A stretch of 64,000 bases of DNA from Aphodosoma sp045631465 (GTDB taxonomy: Bacteria > Bacteroidota > Bacteroidia > Bacteroidales > Paludibacteraceae), in NCBI GenBank assembly GCA_045631465.1, contig JAZQUV010000022.1:71796-135795 (forward strand), given 5' to 3'. The notes beneath the pieces are model-generated. The model worked only from the letters and a program-made list of their open reading frames with translations. It made no database searches and was not told where the DNA came from. This document shows, piece by piece, positions 49,967 to 57,680 of the stretch. The translations under genes and the position numbers were made by a program. Numbering within the stretch: the stretch's first letter is position 1; each line of letters starts with the position of its first letter.

Positions 49967-51888
49967 AATTCTGTTTTTAGTTTTTCTACCTCTTCCGACA
50001 ACAATTCCCACTCATACATCTTTGCATCGAGCGTATGTTTCACTTGCTCATACTCTTTCAACAATGCCTCGCCTGTCTCCCCTTCTGCAAACTTCGCCTC
50101 TATCTCTCCTATACGCTCCTCTGCCTTCTCTATATCGCGCTCCAATCCCTCTATGTCTCGCTCTATCTTGCGTATCTTCTTCGACACCTCTTTGCGCATC
50201 TCATAGTTTATACGCCCCTCCGACTTCTCTATTTTATCCGACACGTCTGACAAGTCCGACTCGTCCGATTTCTCACCTTGTACCAATGCAGTCGCTCTCA
50301 AATATTCCTCTATTCCACCCAAGTGTGTCTTCACCTTTCCGCCACCGAATTCATACACTTTTGTCACCAAACCATCTAGGAAATCCCTATCGTGCGACAC
50401 CAATATCACTGTTCCATCAAATGCTTGTATTGCCTCTTTCAACACATCTTTCGACCTCATATCCAAGTGGTTTGTCGGCTCGTCAAGTATCAGCAAATTC
50501 ACTGGTTCCAACAACAATTTTATCATCGCCAATCTACTACGCTCTCCTCCCGATAGCACTTTCACTTTCTTCTCCGATGCCTCTCCGCCAAACATGAACG
50601 CGCCTAATATATCACGTATCTTGGTGCGAATATCGCCTACTGCCACATAGTCTATCGTGTCAAACACTGTCAAATTCTCGTCCAACAACGATGCCTGATT
50701 CTGTGCGAAATAACCTATCTTCACGCCGTGCCCCAACTTCATCGTGCCTGAATGCTCTATCTCTTGCATTATACATTTCACGAGTGTCGATTTTCCCTCG
50801 CCATTCTTACCCACAAATGCCACTTTCTCTCCTCTATGTATCTGCAAATCAATATTATTTAGCACCACATGGTCGCCATACGCTTTTGTCAAATGCTCTA
50901 TGTCCACTGGCAATACGCCCGAGTGTGGTGCTGGCGGAAATTTCAATCTCAATGCCGAATTGTCTTCCAAATCCACCTCTATCCTCTCCAATCTCTCTAA
51001 TGCCTTTATGCGCGATTGCACCTGCACTGCTTTTGTCGCTTTATATCTGAATCTTTCAATAAAATCCTCTGTATCAGCAATCATTTTCTGCTGATTTTCG
51101 TACGCTCGCAACTGTTGCTCTCTGCGCTCTTTGCGCAATTCTACATATTTTGTATATGGCACTTTGTAGTCATATATCTGCCCCAACGATATCTCTATCG
51201 TGCGCGATGTCACGGCATCTAGGAATGCTCTATCGTGCGACACCAATAGTAGCGACGACGACGATGTTGCCAAAAACTGCTCTAACCATCTTATCGACTC
51301 TATATCAAGGTGATTAGTCGGCTCGTCGAGCAACAATAGGTCTGGTCGCGACAACAATATCTTTGCCAATTCTATACGCATACGCCATCCGCCCGAAAAC
51401 TCCGACGTTGGTCTATCAAAGTCTGTGCGCAAAAATCCCAAACCTATCAACGTGCGCTCTATCTCCGACATCATATTGTCTGCCCCCATCAATGTCAATC
51501 GCTCATTTTCCATCGACAAATGCTCTATCAATTCGGCATATTCTGCGCTCTCATAGTCTGTCCTTTCTGCCAACTCTTGTGTCAATCGCTCCACTCGTTT
51601 CTGTGTATCTATCACGTCGCCAAATGCCGTCTTTGCCTCATCCATCACGGTTTTATCGTCGTTCACCAACAAGTGTTGTGGCAAATACCCAATCTTAAAA
51701 TCTTTTGGCATCGACACTCGGCCACCCGACGATTGTTGCAATCCGGCAAACACCTTCAGCATTGTACTCTTACCTGCACCATTCTTACCCACAAGAGCTA
51801 TCTTCTCTTTCGGATTCACCAAAAACGACACCTCTTCAAACAGCGGCGTCCCCGTAAAATCTATCGTTAATTTTTCTACTGATATCAT
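49963..51888 (-). CDS. ABC-F family ATP-binding protein
   Basis: The 641-residue protein has two ABC domains with no membrane part: Walker A GKNGAGKS and GKNGEGKS, signatures EFSGGWRMRIELAKI and VLSGGERSRLAMIKL, and LLDEPTNHLD / ILDEPTNHLD. A linker of the P-site tRNA interaction type separates them and a C-terminal coiled coil ends the protein. ABC-F proteins act on the ribosome as translation factors or resistance factors; this chromosomal, housekeeping-type member is most like YkpA/YheS-type proteins. Residues about 535-551 (KSDESDLSDVSDKIEKSE) are repeat-encoded and lie before the C-terminal coiled coil. Confidence 0.92.
   Translation of the reverse strand: MISVEKLTIDFTGTPLFEEVSFLVNPKEKIALVGKNGAGKSTMLKVFAGLQQSSGGRVSMPKDFKIGYLPQHLLVNDDKTVMDEAKTAFGDVIDTQKRVERLTQELAERTDYESAEYAELIEHLSMENERLTLMGADNMMSEIERTLIGLGFLRTDFDRPTSEFSGGWRMRIELAKILLSRPDLLLLDEPTNHLDIESIRWLEQFLATSSSSLLLVSHDRAFLDAVTSRTIEISLGQIYDYKVPYTKYVELRKERREQQLRAYENQQKMIADTEDFIERFRYKATKAVQVQSRIKALERLERIEVDLEDNSALRLKFPPAPHSGVLPVDIEHLTKAYGDHVVLNNIDLQIHRGEKVAFVGKNGEGKSTLVKCIMQEIEHSGTMKLGHGVKIGYFAQNQASLLDENLTVFDTIDYVAVGDIRTKIRDILGAFMFGGEASEKKVKVLSGGERSRLAMIKLLLEPVNLLILDEPTNHLDMRSKDVLKEAIQAFDGTVILVSHDRDFLDGLVTKVYEFGGGKVKTHLGGIEEYLRATALVQGEKSDESDLSDVSDKIEKSEGRINYEMRKEVSKKIRKIERDIEGLERDIEKAEERIGEIEAKFAEGETGEALLKEYEQVKHTLDAKMYEWELLSEEVEKLKTEL
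50236..50282 (-). repeat. In-frame GTCCGACT repeat in the ABC-F gene
   Basis: CACGTCTGACAAGTCCGACT and CGTCCGATTTC encode SDESDLSDVSD on the minus strand. The unit GACT-n-GTC matches the rsmF patch and the CTGACTAATTAGACTAATCC part of the 106-bp repeat. Confidence 0.65.
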
Positions 51889-51903
51889 AATTTATTTATC
51901 TTT

Positions 51904-51976
51904 TAGACATGAAGACATGAGAACATGATTTTTTATTCCTGTATTCCTGTCTTCTTGTCTTAAAACAAAAGTCTTC
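51904..51976. repeat. AGACATGA / CCTGTCTT tandem tract after hlyIII
   Basis: AGACATGAAGACATGAGAAC followed by TTCCTGTATTCCTGTCTTCT units fills the gap between the hemolysin III-like gene and the ABC-F start. A longer tract of the same family is at 52687-52860. Confidence 0.6.
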
Positions 51977-51990
51977 CTGTCTTTCTAAGT

Positions 51991-52602
51991 CTATAAAGTT
52001 TTCCATAAAAACATAAAATGCGCCACTGTTCCCATCAACACAAACAAGTGCCACACCAAATGAAAGTATCTATATTTCTTATGGTTAGCATAAAACACAG
52101 CTCCGCCCGAATACGCCAATCCTTCTATCAACAACCACCACAATCCCTCTGCTGACGTCGCATCCCACACTGGTCGTGCCACAAACACCACGCTCCATCC
52201 CATCGCCAAATATATTATCAACGACAATCTTGGAAACTTCCCTATTGCCAACAGTTTATACACCATACCGCCTATCGCCACTGCCCACATCACTCCGAAT
52301 CCTATCCATCCTCCTACGCCTCCGAGTATCGACAACCACACTGGCGTATAACTCGCTGCTATCAACACATATATCGACACATGGTCGAATATCCTCAACC
52401 GTGCTTTTCGCTCCCCTGGCTCTGCCCAATGGTATAGTGTCGATGCCAAATATTGCATAAATGCACCTATCGCAAACACCACTACACCAACCTTATACGC
52501 CCAATCGCACCCATCGCACTTCGCCATCAACACCCAACACATCCACACCGCAACCACACACCCCACCTCATGCGACCACGCATTCAATTTCTCTTCTTTC
52601 AT
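51991..52602 (-). CDS. Hemolysin III family (PAQR-type) membrane protein
   Basis: The 203-residue protein has seven transmembrane helices and the family motifs: HEVGCVVAVWM (early His), MQYLASTLYHW, FDHVSIYVLIAASYTPVWL and near the end FHLVWHLFVLMG. These Ser-His-Asp-His positions line the metal site of PAQR/HlyIII proteins, thought to be ceramidase-like hydrolases in relatives. The bacterial role is unsettled. The gene lies between repeat tracts and is transcribed toward the ABC-F gene. Confidence 0.9.
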   Translation of the reverse strand: MKEEKLNAWSHEVGCVVAVWMCWVLMAKCDGCDWAYKVGVVVFAIGAFMQYLASTLYHWAEPGERKARLRIFDHVSIYVLIAASYTPVWLSILGGVGGWIGFGVMWAVAIGGMVYKLLAIGKFPRLSLIIYLAMGWSVVFVARPVWDATSAEGLWWLLIEGLAYSGGAVFYANHKKYRYFHLVWHLFVLMGTVAHFMFLWKTL

Positions 52603-52629
52603 ATTTTATTTCTTTTTTTTTGACATGAA

Positions 52630-52686
52630 TTTTTGTGATAAGCGAGAGCAACAAAGTTTACTTTAGTTGCCGAGCAAAACAAAAAT
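52630..52686. repeat. Palindromic dispersed repeat P1, copy 3
   Basis: TTTTTGTGATAAGCGAGAGC and GTTGCCGAGCAAAACAAAAA are imperfect inverted arms, same orientation as copy 2. GACATGA units flank both sides. Confidence 0.7.
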
Positions 52687-52860
52687 CTTGAGCGAAGCGA
52701 AAAGTGACATGATAACATGATTTTTTATTTTTAAAAGACAGAAGAACAGAAGAACATAAAAAATATAGTATAATAAATTTTGTTATTATGTTCTTATGTC
52801 TTTTTTATTTTCGTGTCATCCTGTCTTCTTGTCTTAAACGAAAGTCTTCTTGTCTCTAAA
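52687..52860. repeat. GACAGAAGAACA / TCTTCTTGTCT tandem tract after recN
   Basis: AAAAGACAGAAGAACAGAAG, ATGTTCTTATGTC and GTCATCCTGTCTTCTTGTCT units run to the recN stop codon. They partly face each other as inverted repeats, so the transcript could fold. Confidence 0.6.
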
Positions 52861-52861
52861 A

Positions 52862-54619
52862 TCATTTACCTAATAACTCTCTCGCCGCACCGATTGCCGC
52901 CTCCGACGGATTCTTACCCGACAACATCTCAGCTATCTCCCTCTCGCGCTCCGCCACCGACAATTCAACTATCTGTGTCACCGTGCTATCCTCTGTGTCG
53001 TGCTTAAACACCTTGAAGTGTTGCCCGCCTCGTGCCGCTATCTGTGGCAAATGACTGATTGTTATCACCTGTATATCCCCCGCCATCTCTGCCATCATCT
53101 CACCCATTCTGCCTGCCACATCGCCACTCACTCCCGTATCTATCTCATCAAATATGATTGTAGGCAATTCGGCACTCTTGGCTATCAAGCATTTCAATGC
53201 CAACATCAATCTCGCTATCTCACCGCCCGATGCTATCGATGCTATCGGACGCAATTCTGCATTTTTATTGGCTGTGAACACCAATTCCACCACATCCTGC
53301 CCATCTGCGCTATAATCTTTGCTCGATATTCTCACCTCCACTCTCGCATTCTCCATCCCCAACAATCTCAATCTTGCCACCAAATATTCGGCAATCTCAT
53401 CTCTCACACCGTTGCGTTTCGCTGTCAACTCATCTGCCTTCGATGCCAATTCCGATGCCAATTGCGCCACCTGTTTCTCCAACGCGCCTATCTCTTCATC
53501 AAACGAGTCAATGCGTTGCAATTTAGCGTCATACTCATCTCTCAAAGCTATCAACTCCGCCACTGTATCTACTCTATGTTTCTGCTCAAGCGCATAAATC
53601 GTATTCAATCGCTCCTCTACCCAAGCCTTACGCTGTGGGTCAAATTCCATATCACCACACATATCTACCACCTCTGCCGACACATCTTTCAGCTCTACGT
53701 ACAACGACTCCACTCTCTCTGCCAACGCCTCTGCCTGTTTCATATATCTCGCCGCATGCGCCACCTTCTGTTTCACTTCGCGCAATTGCATCACCACTCC
53801 ATACTGCTCATCATCCAATCTGCCCGATACCTCCGACAAATCCCCCTTTATCTCTTCCGTATGGTTCAACACCTCCAACTCTGCTTCCAACTCTGCTTGC
53901 TCTGTCTCAATCAAATTTGCATCATTCAATTGGTCGAATTGGAACTGTGCATAATCTCTCTCCGAAGCCCATTTCTCAGCCATTTCGCGCACCTCAGCCA
54001 ACTTCGCTGTCGTAGCACGCCAATCGCCGTACACCTTCCCATACGCCTCACGTTCAGCCCCCGATTGAGCAATTATATCTACAATTTTCAACTGAAAATT
54101 CGAGTCGTTCAACAACAAATTCTCATGTTGCGAGTGAATATCAATCAGTAGCGACGCAATCGCCCTCATCTGCTGCAACGTAACAGGCGTATCATTCACA
54201 AACGCACGCGACTTACCCGCCGCCGTCACCTCACGCCTAATCACACACTCCTCCTCAAAATCCAATCCATACTCCTCAAACAACTCCAGTAATGGAAAAT
54301 TAACTGAAGCCGGCGAAGCCTCGGCTTCTTCCGTGAATTCTGTGGATTCCGTGAGAGACAAATTCTCTGTGTGAGAAAATCTATCATCCCTCATTGACCA
54401 TTGACCGTTGACAAAAAAACTCGCTTCAACCACACACTTCTGCGCCCCCTCTCTCACACTTTTCGAATCCGCACGAGCACCCATCACCAGCGCAAGCGCA
54501 CCCATAATGATACTCTTACCCGCACCAGTTTCACCCGTAATCACCGAAAAACCATCCTCCAACGAAAGCTCCAACTCATCAATCAAAGCATACTGACTTA
54601 TATACAAATGTTTAAGCAT
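52862..54619 (-). CDS. recN: DNA repair protein RecN
   Basis: The start is the ATG at 54619 (MLKHLYISQYALIDELELSL); the open frame upstream lies before the promoter. RecN is an SMC-like ATPase for double-strand break repair: Walker A VITGETGAGKSI (about 27-38), a long coiled-coil middle, signature ASGGEIARLMLALKC and Walker B TIIFDEIDTGVSG, then ISHLPQIAA. Residues about 70-106 (VNGQWSMRDDRFSHTENLSL then TESTEFTEEAEASPA) are an insert encoded by two dispersed repeat types between EASF and the conserved LELFEEYGLDFEEECVIRRE. All ATPase motifs remain intact, so the protein is probably functional. Confidence 0.93.
   Translation of the reverse strand: MLKHLYISQYALIDELELSLEDGFSVITGETGAGKSIIMGALALVMGARADSKSVREGAQKCVVEASFFVNGQWSMRDDRFSHTENLSLTESTEFTEEAEASPASVNFPLLELFEEYGLDFEEECVIRREVTAAGKSRAFVNDTPVTLQQMRAIASLLIDIHSQHENLLLNDSNFQLKIVDIIAQSGAEREAYGKVYGDWRATTAKLAEVREMAEKWASERDYAQFQFDQLNDANLIETEQAELEAELEVLNHTEEIKGDLSEVSGRLDDEQYGVVMQLREVKQKVAHAARYMKQAEALAERVESLYVELKDVSAEVVDMCGDMEFDPQRKAWVEERLNTIYALEQKHRVDTVAELIALRDEYDAKLQRIDSFDEEIGALEKQVAQLASELASKADELTAKRNGVRDEIAEYLVARLRLLGMENARVEVRISSKDYSADGQDVVELVFTANKNAELRPIASIASGGEIARLMLALKCLIAKSAELPTIIFDEIDTGVSGDVAGRMGEMMAEMAGDIQVITISHLPQIAARGGQHFKVFKHDTEDSTVTQIVELSVAEREREIAEMLSGKNPSEAAIGAARELLGK
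54300..54415 (-). repeat. In-frame STEFTE plus GTTGACC repeats in recN
   Basis: GAAGCCGGCGAAGCCTCGGC with TTCCGTGAATTCTGTGGATT and GTGAGAGACAAATTCTCTGT matches the radical SAM copies; beside it lies CATTGACCATTGACCGTTGA. The whole block is translated without a stop. Confidence 0.75.
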
Positions 54620-54645
54620 AATAATCCATCTTAAATTAATAACCA

Positions 54646-54676
54646 CAAAATTACAAAAAACAATCGAAATACACAA
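54646..54676 (-). promoter_or_regulatory. Promoter of recN
   Basis: TTG (54676-54674), 20-nt spacer, TAATTTTG (54653-54646) on the minus strand, 27 nt before the recN ATG. Confidence 0.65.
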
Positions 54677-54703
54677 CCCCAAAAAACAAAAAAAATCCCA
54701 CAA

Positions 54704-54732
54704 TGTAGGGACACTCGGCTCGTGTGTCCGAA
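54704..54732. repeat. GGACACTCGGCTCG palindromic repeat, copy 1
   Basis: TGTAGGGACACTCGGCTCGT followed by GTGTCCGAA is a small palindrome; an inverse copy lies at 63684-63712. Confidence 0.65.
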
Positions 54733-54753
54733 CGAGCAAAGCAAGTCAATTGT

Positions 54754-54859
54754 ACCCAACCTTCCAAATCCCCTAATCTGACTAATTAGACTAATCCGTC
54801 CAATCAACCTAAATCAACCTAGATAGCGAAGCGTCTACTCTCCTAGAACGTCTAGCAAC
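54754..54859. repeat. 106-bp dispersed repeat, copy 1
   Basis: The block runs from ACCCAACCTTCCAAATCCCC through CTGACTAATTAGACTAATCC and AATCAACCTAGATAGCGAAG to CTCCTAGAACGTCTAGCAA. It is nearly identical to 57163-57269, with one short indel. The remaining gap to 55020 holds further CTATAATTTCTATT units and no gene. Confidence 0.8.
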
Positions 54860-55020
54860 AAAAAAACACCAAATCCCTATAGCCACTATTGTCGCTATAG
54901 TTTCTATTTATCCCTATAATTTCTATTTTCCCCATAATCCCCTCCAGAATTTCAGGTATAGCGAAGCGTTCCGGACATTCCGCAAAAACCAAACAAAAAA
55001 TCCTCAAAGACAACCATAAC

Positions 55021-55060
55021 AAAAAAATCGGCAAGACCCACAAAAGCCTTACCGATTTTT
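55021..55060 (-). terminator. Terminator of the collagen-like lipoprotein gene
   Basis: On the minus strand AAAAATCGGTAAGG and CTTGCCGATTTTTT pair around CTTTTGTGGGT and end in a T run, 66 nt after the stop codon. Confidence 0.8.
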
Positions 55061-55125
55061 CAATAAAATATTTTATACCATTATATGCCCTTTGTGCGTT
55101 GCACATCGCTCATAAAGGATAAATT

Positions 55126-56856
55126 CTACGGACAAACAGGGCGAACTGATCGTCCATAATTGCGATAACTATAGGTCACGTTAACAACATTCGAGCGAAA
55201 AAATACATTGTAAGCATTACGCGGACTATTCAAACTAAGCGAACTCGCCCAAAAATCGCCACGCTCCCCCACATAACTAGGTGACGTGCCATCTATATAA
55301 CCTGACGCAGGTAAAAAAATTGAATTACCATTTGGTCCTGTTACTTTATATCCATTAACACCATTTTGTGTTGTCCATGTCCATGTACAATTATTAACAA
55401 GTGCTTGTTGCTCTGCTTCAGTTGGCATTCTCCATGAACCTCCCCAATTTACATACGCAGCATCATCTTCTAAATCTAATATAATTTTATCATCCGTAAA
55501 TCCATCATTGCCCAAAGTACTATTATTACAATATTTTGTAATGGTTTTATTTGTTCCTTTACAATATTTATATGTACTCCAATTATAAGTTGTTTTCGGC
55601 TCAACCTCACCCCATGCAAAATAATCACCATACTCTTCCGGTGTTGCTGCCCCTACATTACATGTTGCCCATTTCACTGAAAGTCCAAGATCTACATAGG
55701 CATAACCATTTTCCGTTCCCATAGTTTCAGAATTCGAACTACCTACTAAAATAATACACCCTTGCTTCAATGCTCCTGCTTGAGCAAAAACAATAGCATC
55801 ACCTTTACCTATTGCCTCTACTTCACCATTACTAACTTTTGCTATTGTTTCATCACTAGAACTCCATAACACCTTCGAATTTGGGAATGGTGCTGTTGTT
55901 GCTGTAATTATGGTTTTCTCTCCTATAGTCAAAAATACAGTATCTTTATCCAATTCCAATGAATTCACCAAATTATCAATCACTGTTTGATCGAATTCGC
56001 TTGTACTATTTCCTCTCGGAACAATCAAAACACTACCATCTGTCAATGTGAAATATACATTATTATCATCGTATGTAACACTTGTGAACATACTATCGCC
56101 ATCCTTACCATCTGTGCCATCTGTACCTGGTTTACCGTCTTGTCCGTCTTTACCATCTTTACCATCTTCACCTACCGCTTTACCTAATTCCGTCCAAGTT
56201 GCTCCATTATCGTAAGATATATACCAATACCCCTCTTCTATTTTCAATTGTGGCGTTACGCCATCTTTTCCGTCAGCACCATTAGTTCCATTAGTTCCGT
56301 CTTGACCATCTTTTCCGTCCTCTCCATCTACTCCGTCTTTACCATCTTGTCCATCTTTACCGTCTGCACCATCCTTGCCGTCTTCGCCATCAACACCATC
56401 TTTACCATCACGACCAGTTACACGAAGTTTATTACCCTCGGCATCAAGCAACCATTCTCCATCCAATGTCCAATAATAAACTCCATCTGTGTCTTTAGCT
56501 ACACCTAAAATCGGAGTATAACCATCTTTTCCATCTACACCATTAGCTCCATTAGCTCCATCTTTACCATCTTCTCCATTATAAATAGTTATAGGTTCGT
56601 GTTTATCAAATGAGATAGTATAACCTACTACTTTACCACCTTTTTCTATAGGCGTAATACCTGTAATCACATCATTCTCTTGAATAACCGACACAATAGT
56701 TTGCAAAGAGGTGATATTTGTGTTCATCTCTTTACAAAGTTCTTCCAAACGAGCTACACGAGCATCCAAATCGTCAATAGCATCCCAAATGTTTCCGTGA
56801 CACGCAGTGAATAACACTACCACCACCGACAAAACAAATAATTGAATTTTTCTCAT
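55126..56856 (-). CDS. Collagen-like surface lipoprotein with DUF4988, Ig-like and FISUMP-like domains
   Basis: The 576-residue protein starts with a signal peptide and lipobox (VVLFTAC). A short coiled coil (AIDDLDARVARLEELCKEMN) leads into a DUF4988-type domain (about 45-95: VITGITPIEKGGKVVGYTIS). Three blocks of Gly-x-Asp-Gly collagen-like repeats follow (about 95-112, 148-200, 228-256), with small beta domains between (YWTLDGEWLLDAEGNK; YWYISYDNGATWTELGK). Residues about 300-375 form a Big_2-like Ig domain (TVFLTIGEKTIITATTAPFP) and 380-576 a FISUMP-like domain (YVDLGLSVKWATCNVGAATP ... GRSVRPVCP). It is likely surface exposed. The repeat blocks invite length variation by slippage. Confidence 0.85.
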   Translation of the reverse strand: MRKIQLFVLSVVVVLFTACHGNIWDAIDDLDARVARLEELCKEMNTNITSLQTIVSVIQENDVITGITPIEKGGKVVGYTISFDKHEPITIYNGEDGKDGANGANGVDGKDGYTPILGVAKDTDGVYYWTLDGEWLLDAEGNKLRVTGRDGKDGVDGEDGKDGADGKDGQDGKDGVDGEDGKDGQDGTNGTNGADGKDGVTPQLKIEEGYWYISYDNGATWTELGKAVGEDGKDGKDGQDGKPGTDGTDGKDGDSMFTSVTYDDNNVYFTLTDGSVLIVPRGNSTSEFDQTVIDNLVNSLELDKDTVFLTIGEKTIITATTAPFPNSKVLWSSSDETIAKVSNGEVEAIGKGDAIVFAQAGALKQGCIILVGSSNSETMGTENGYAYVDLGLSVKWATCNVGAATPEEYGDYFAWGEVEPKTTYNWSTYKYCKGTNKTITKYCNNSTLGNDGFTDDKIILDLEDDAAYVNWGGSWRMPTEAEQQALVNNCTWTWTTQNGVNGYKVTGPNGNSIFLPASGYIDGTSPSYVGERGDFWASSLSLNSPRNAYNVFFRSNVVNVTYSYRNYGRSVRPVCP

Positions 56857-57013
56857 AATAAAAAGTATTTTAAGTTAATAATTAGACATAAAAAACATGC
56901 AATTCTACTATTATCACCTCATATTTGGAAACTTTTATATCAGTCGTTTAGCAAAACAACAACGCAAAGCATCCAAAACAAAACATACATAATAACAGCG
57001 TGACTCAGCATCG

Positions 57014-57044
57014 CAAAGTTAATAAATCTTTTTCAGTCACACAA
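57014..57044 (-). promoter_or_regulatory. Promoter of the collagen-like lipoprotein gene
   Basis: TTG (57044-57042), 20-nt spacer, TAACTTTG (57021-57014) on the minus strand. The leader is about 150 nt long. Confidence 0.75.
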
Positions 57045-57162
57045 TCTATTTTTTACATTTTTTTACTACCATTTACCATAGATACATCCCCCTCACTCAC
57101 CCAATTTCTTATACCCTACTCCAAAATTCCCAACAAACAAAGCGTTCATAATCTCTACTAAT

Positions 57163-57269
57163 ACCCAACCTTCCAAATCCCCTAATCTGACTAATTAGAC
57201 TAATCCGTCCAATCAACCTAAATCAACCTAGATAGCGAAGCGTCTAGCTCTCCTAGAACGTCTAGCAAC
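57163..57269. repeat. 106-bp dispersed repeat, copy 2
   Basis: Near-identical to 54754-54859; it carries GCGTCTAGCTCTCC where copy 1 has GCGTCTACTCTCC. The pair brackets the collagen-like lipoprotein gene in direct orientation, 2.4 kb apart. Confidence 0.8.
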
Positions 57270-57312
57270 CTTCAAGCAACCTTCACCGAAGCAAACAGCC
57301 ACTTTCACATAA

Positions 57313-57535
57313 ACAATTTGCAAAGTCCACAAAGTGTGTAAATCCGAACTAAAATTTATTCAAATTATACCATAATAAAACCCAACTTTGCAATTGCAAA
57401 GTTGCAAAGTTTAGATAAACCACTAATTATTAAGCCAAAAGAACTTTTACAACACAAATAAAACAAAGCGAACTACACAATACAACTAAAAGATTATCAA
57501 TACATTACCCCAACTTTGCAAACTTTGCAACCACA
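57313..57535. repeat. GCAAAGTTGCAAAGTT repeat tract
   Basis: GCAAAGTCCACAAAGTG, AACTTTGCAATTGCAAAGTT with GCAAAGTTT, and AACTTTGCAAACTTTGCAA occur within this AT-rich gap. The rest of 57045-57680 shows no gene. Confidence 0.5.
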
Positions 57536-57680
57536 TAATACCTACAAAATCCCTAATCTAAATTATAATACACCCTATAAATCAAACAATTAACTCCCTA
57601 AAAACACAAAAAAACGTAACCCACACAATGAGCTACGCCTCTTTTTATCTATAATCCCCTTATTCCCTATTCCTTATTCC

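Noticed and set aside
54852..55106. 84-residue open frame on the minus strand between the collagen-like gene and recN
   Set aside because: It crosses the terminator hairpin at 55021-55060 and the CTATAATTTCTATT repeat units, so it is an accidental frame.
54754..57269. Composite transposon around the collagen-like gene
   Set aside because: The 106-bp direct repeats have no transposase, no inverted ends and share parts with other gaps, so a transposon is not supported.
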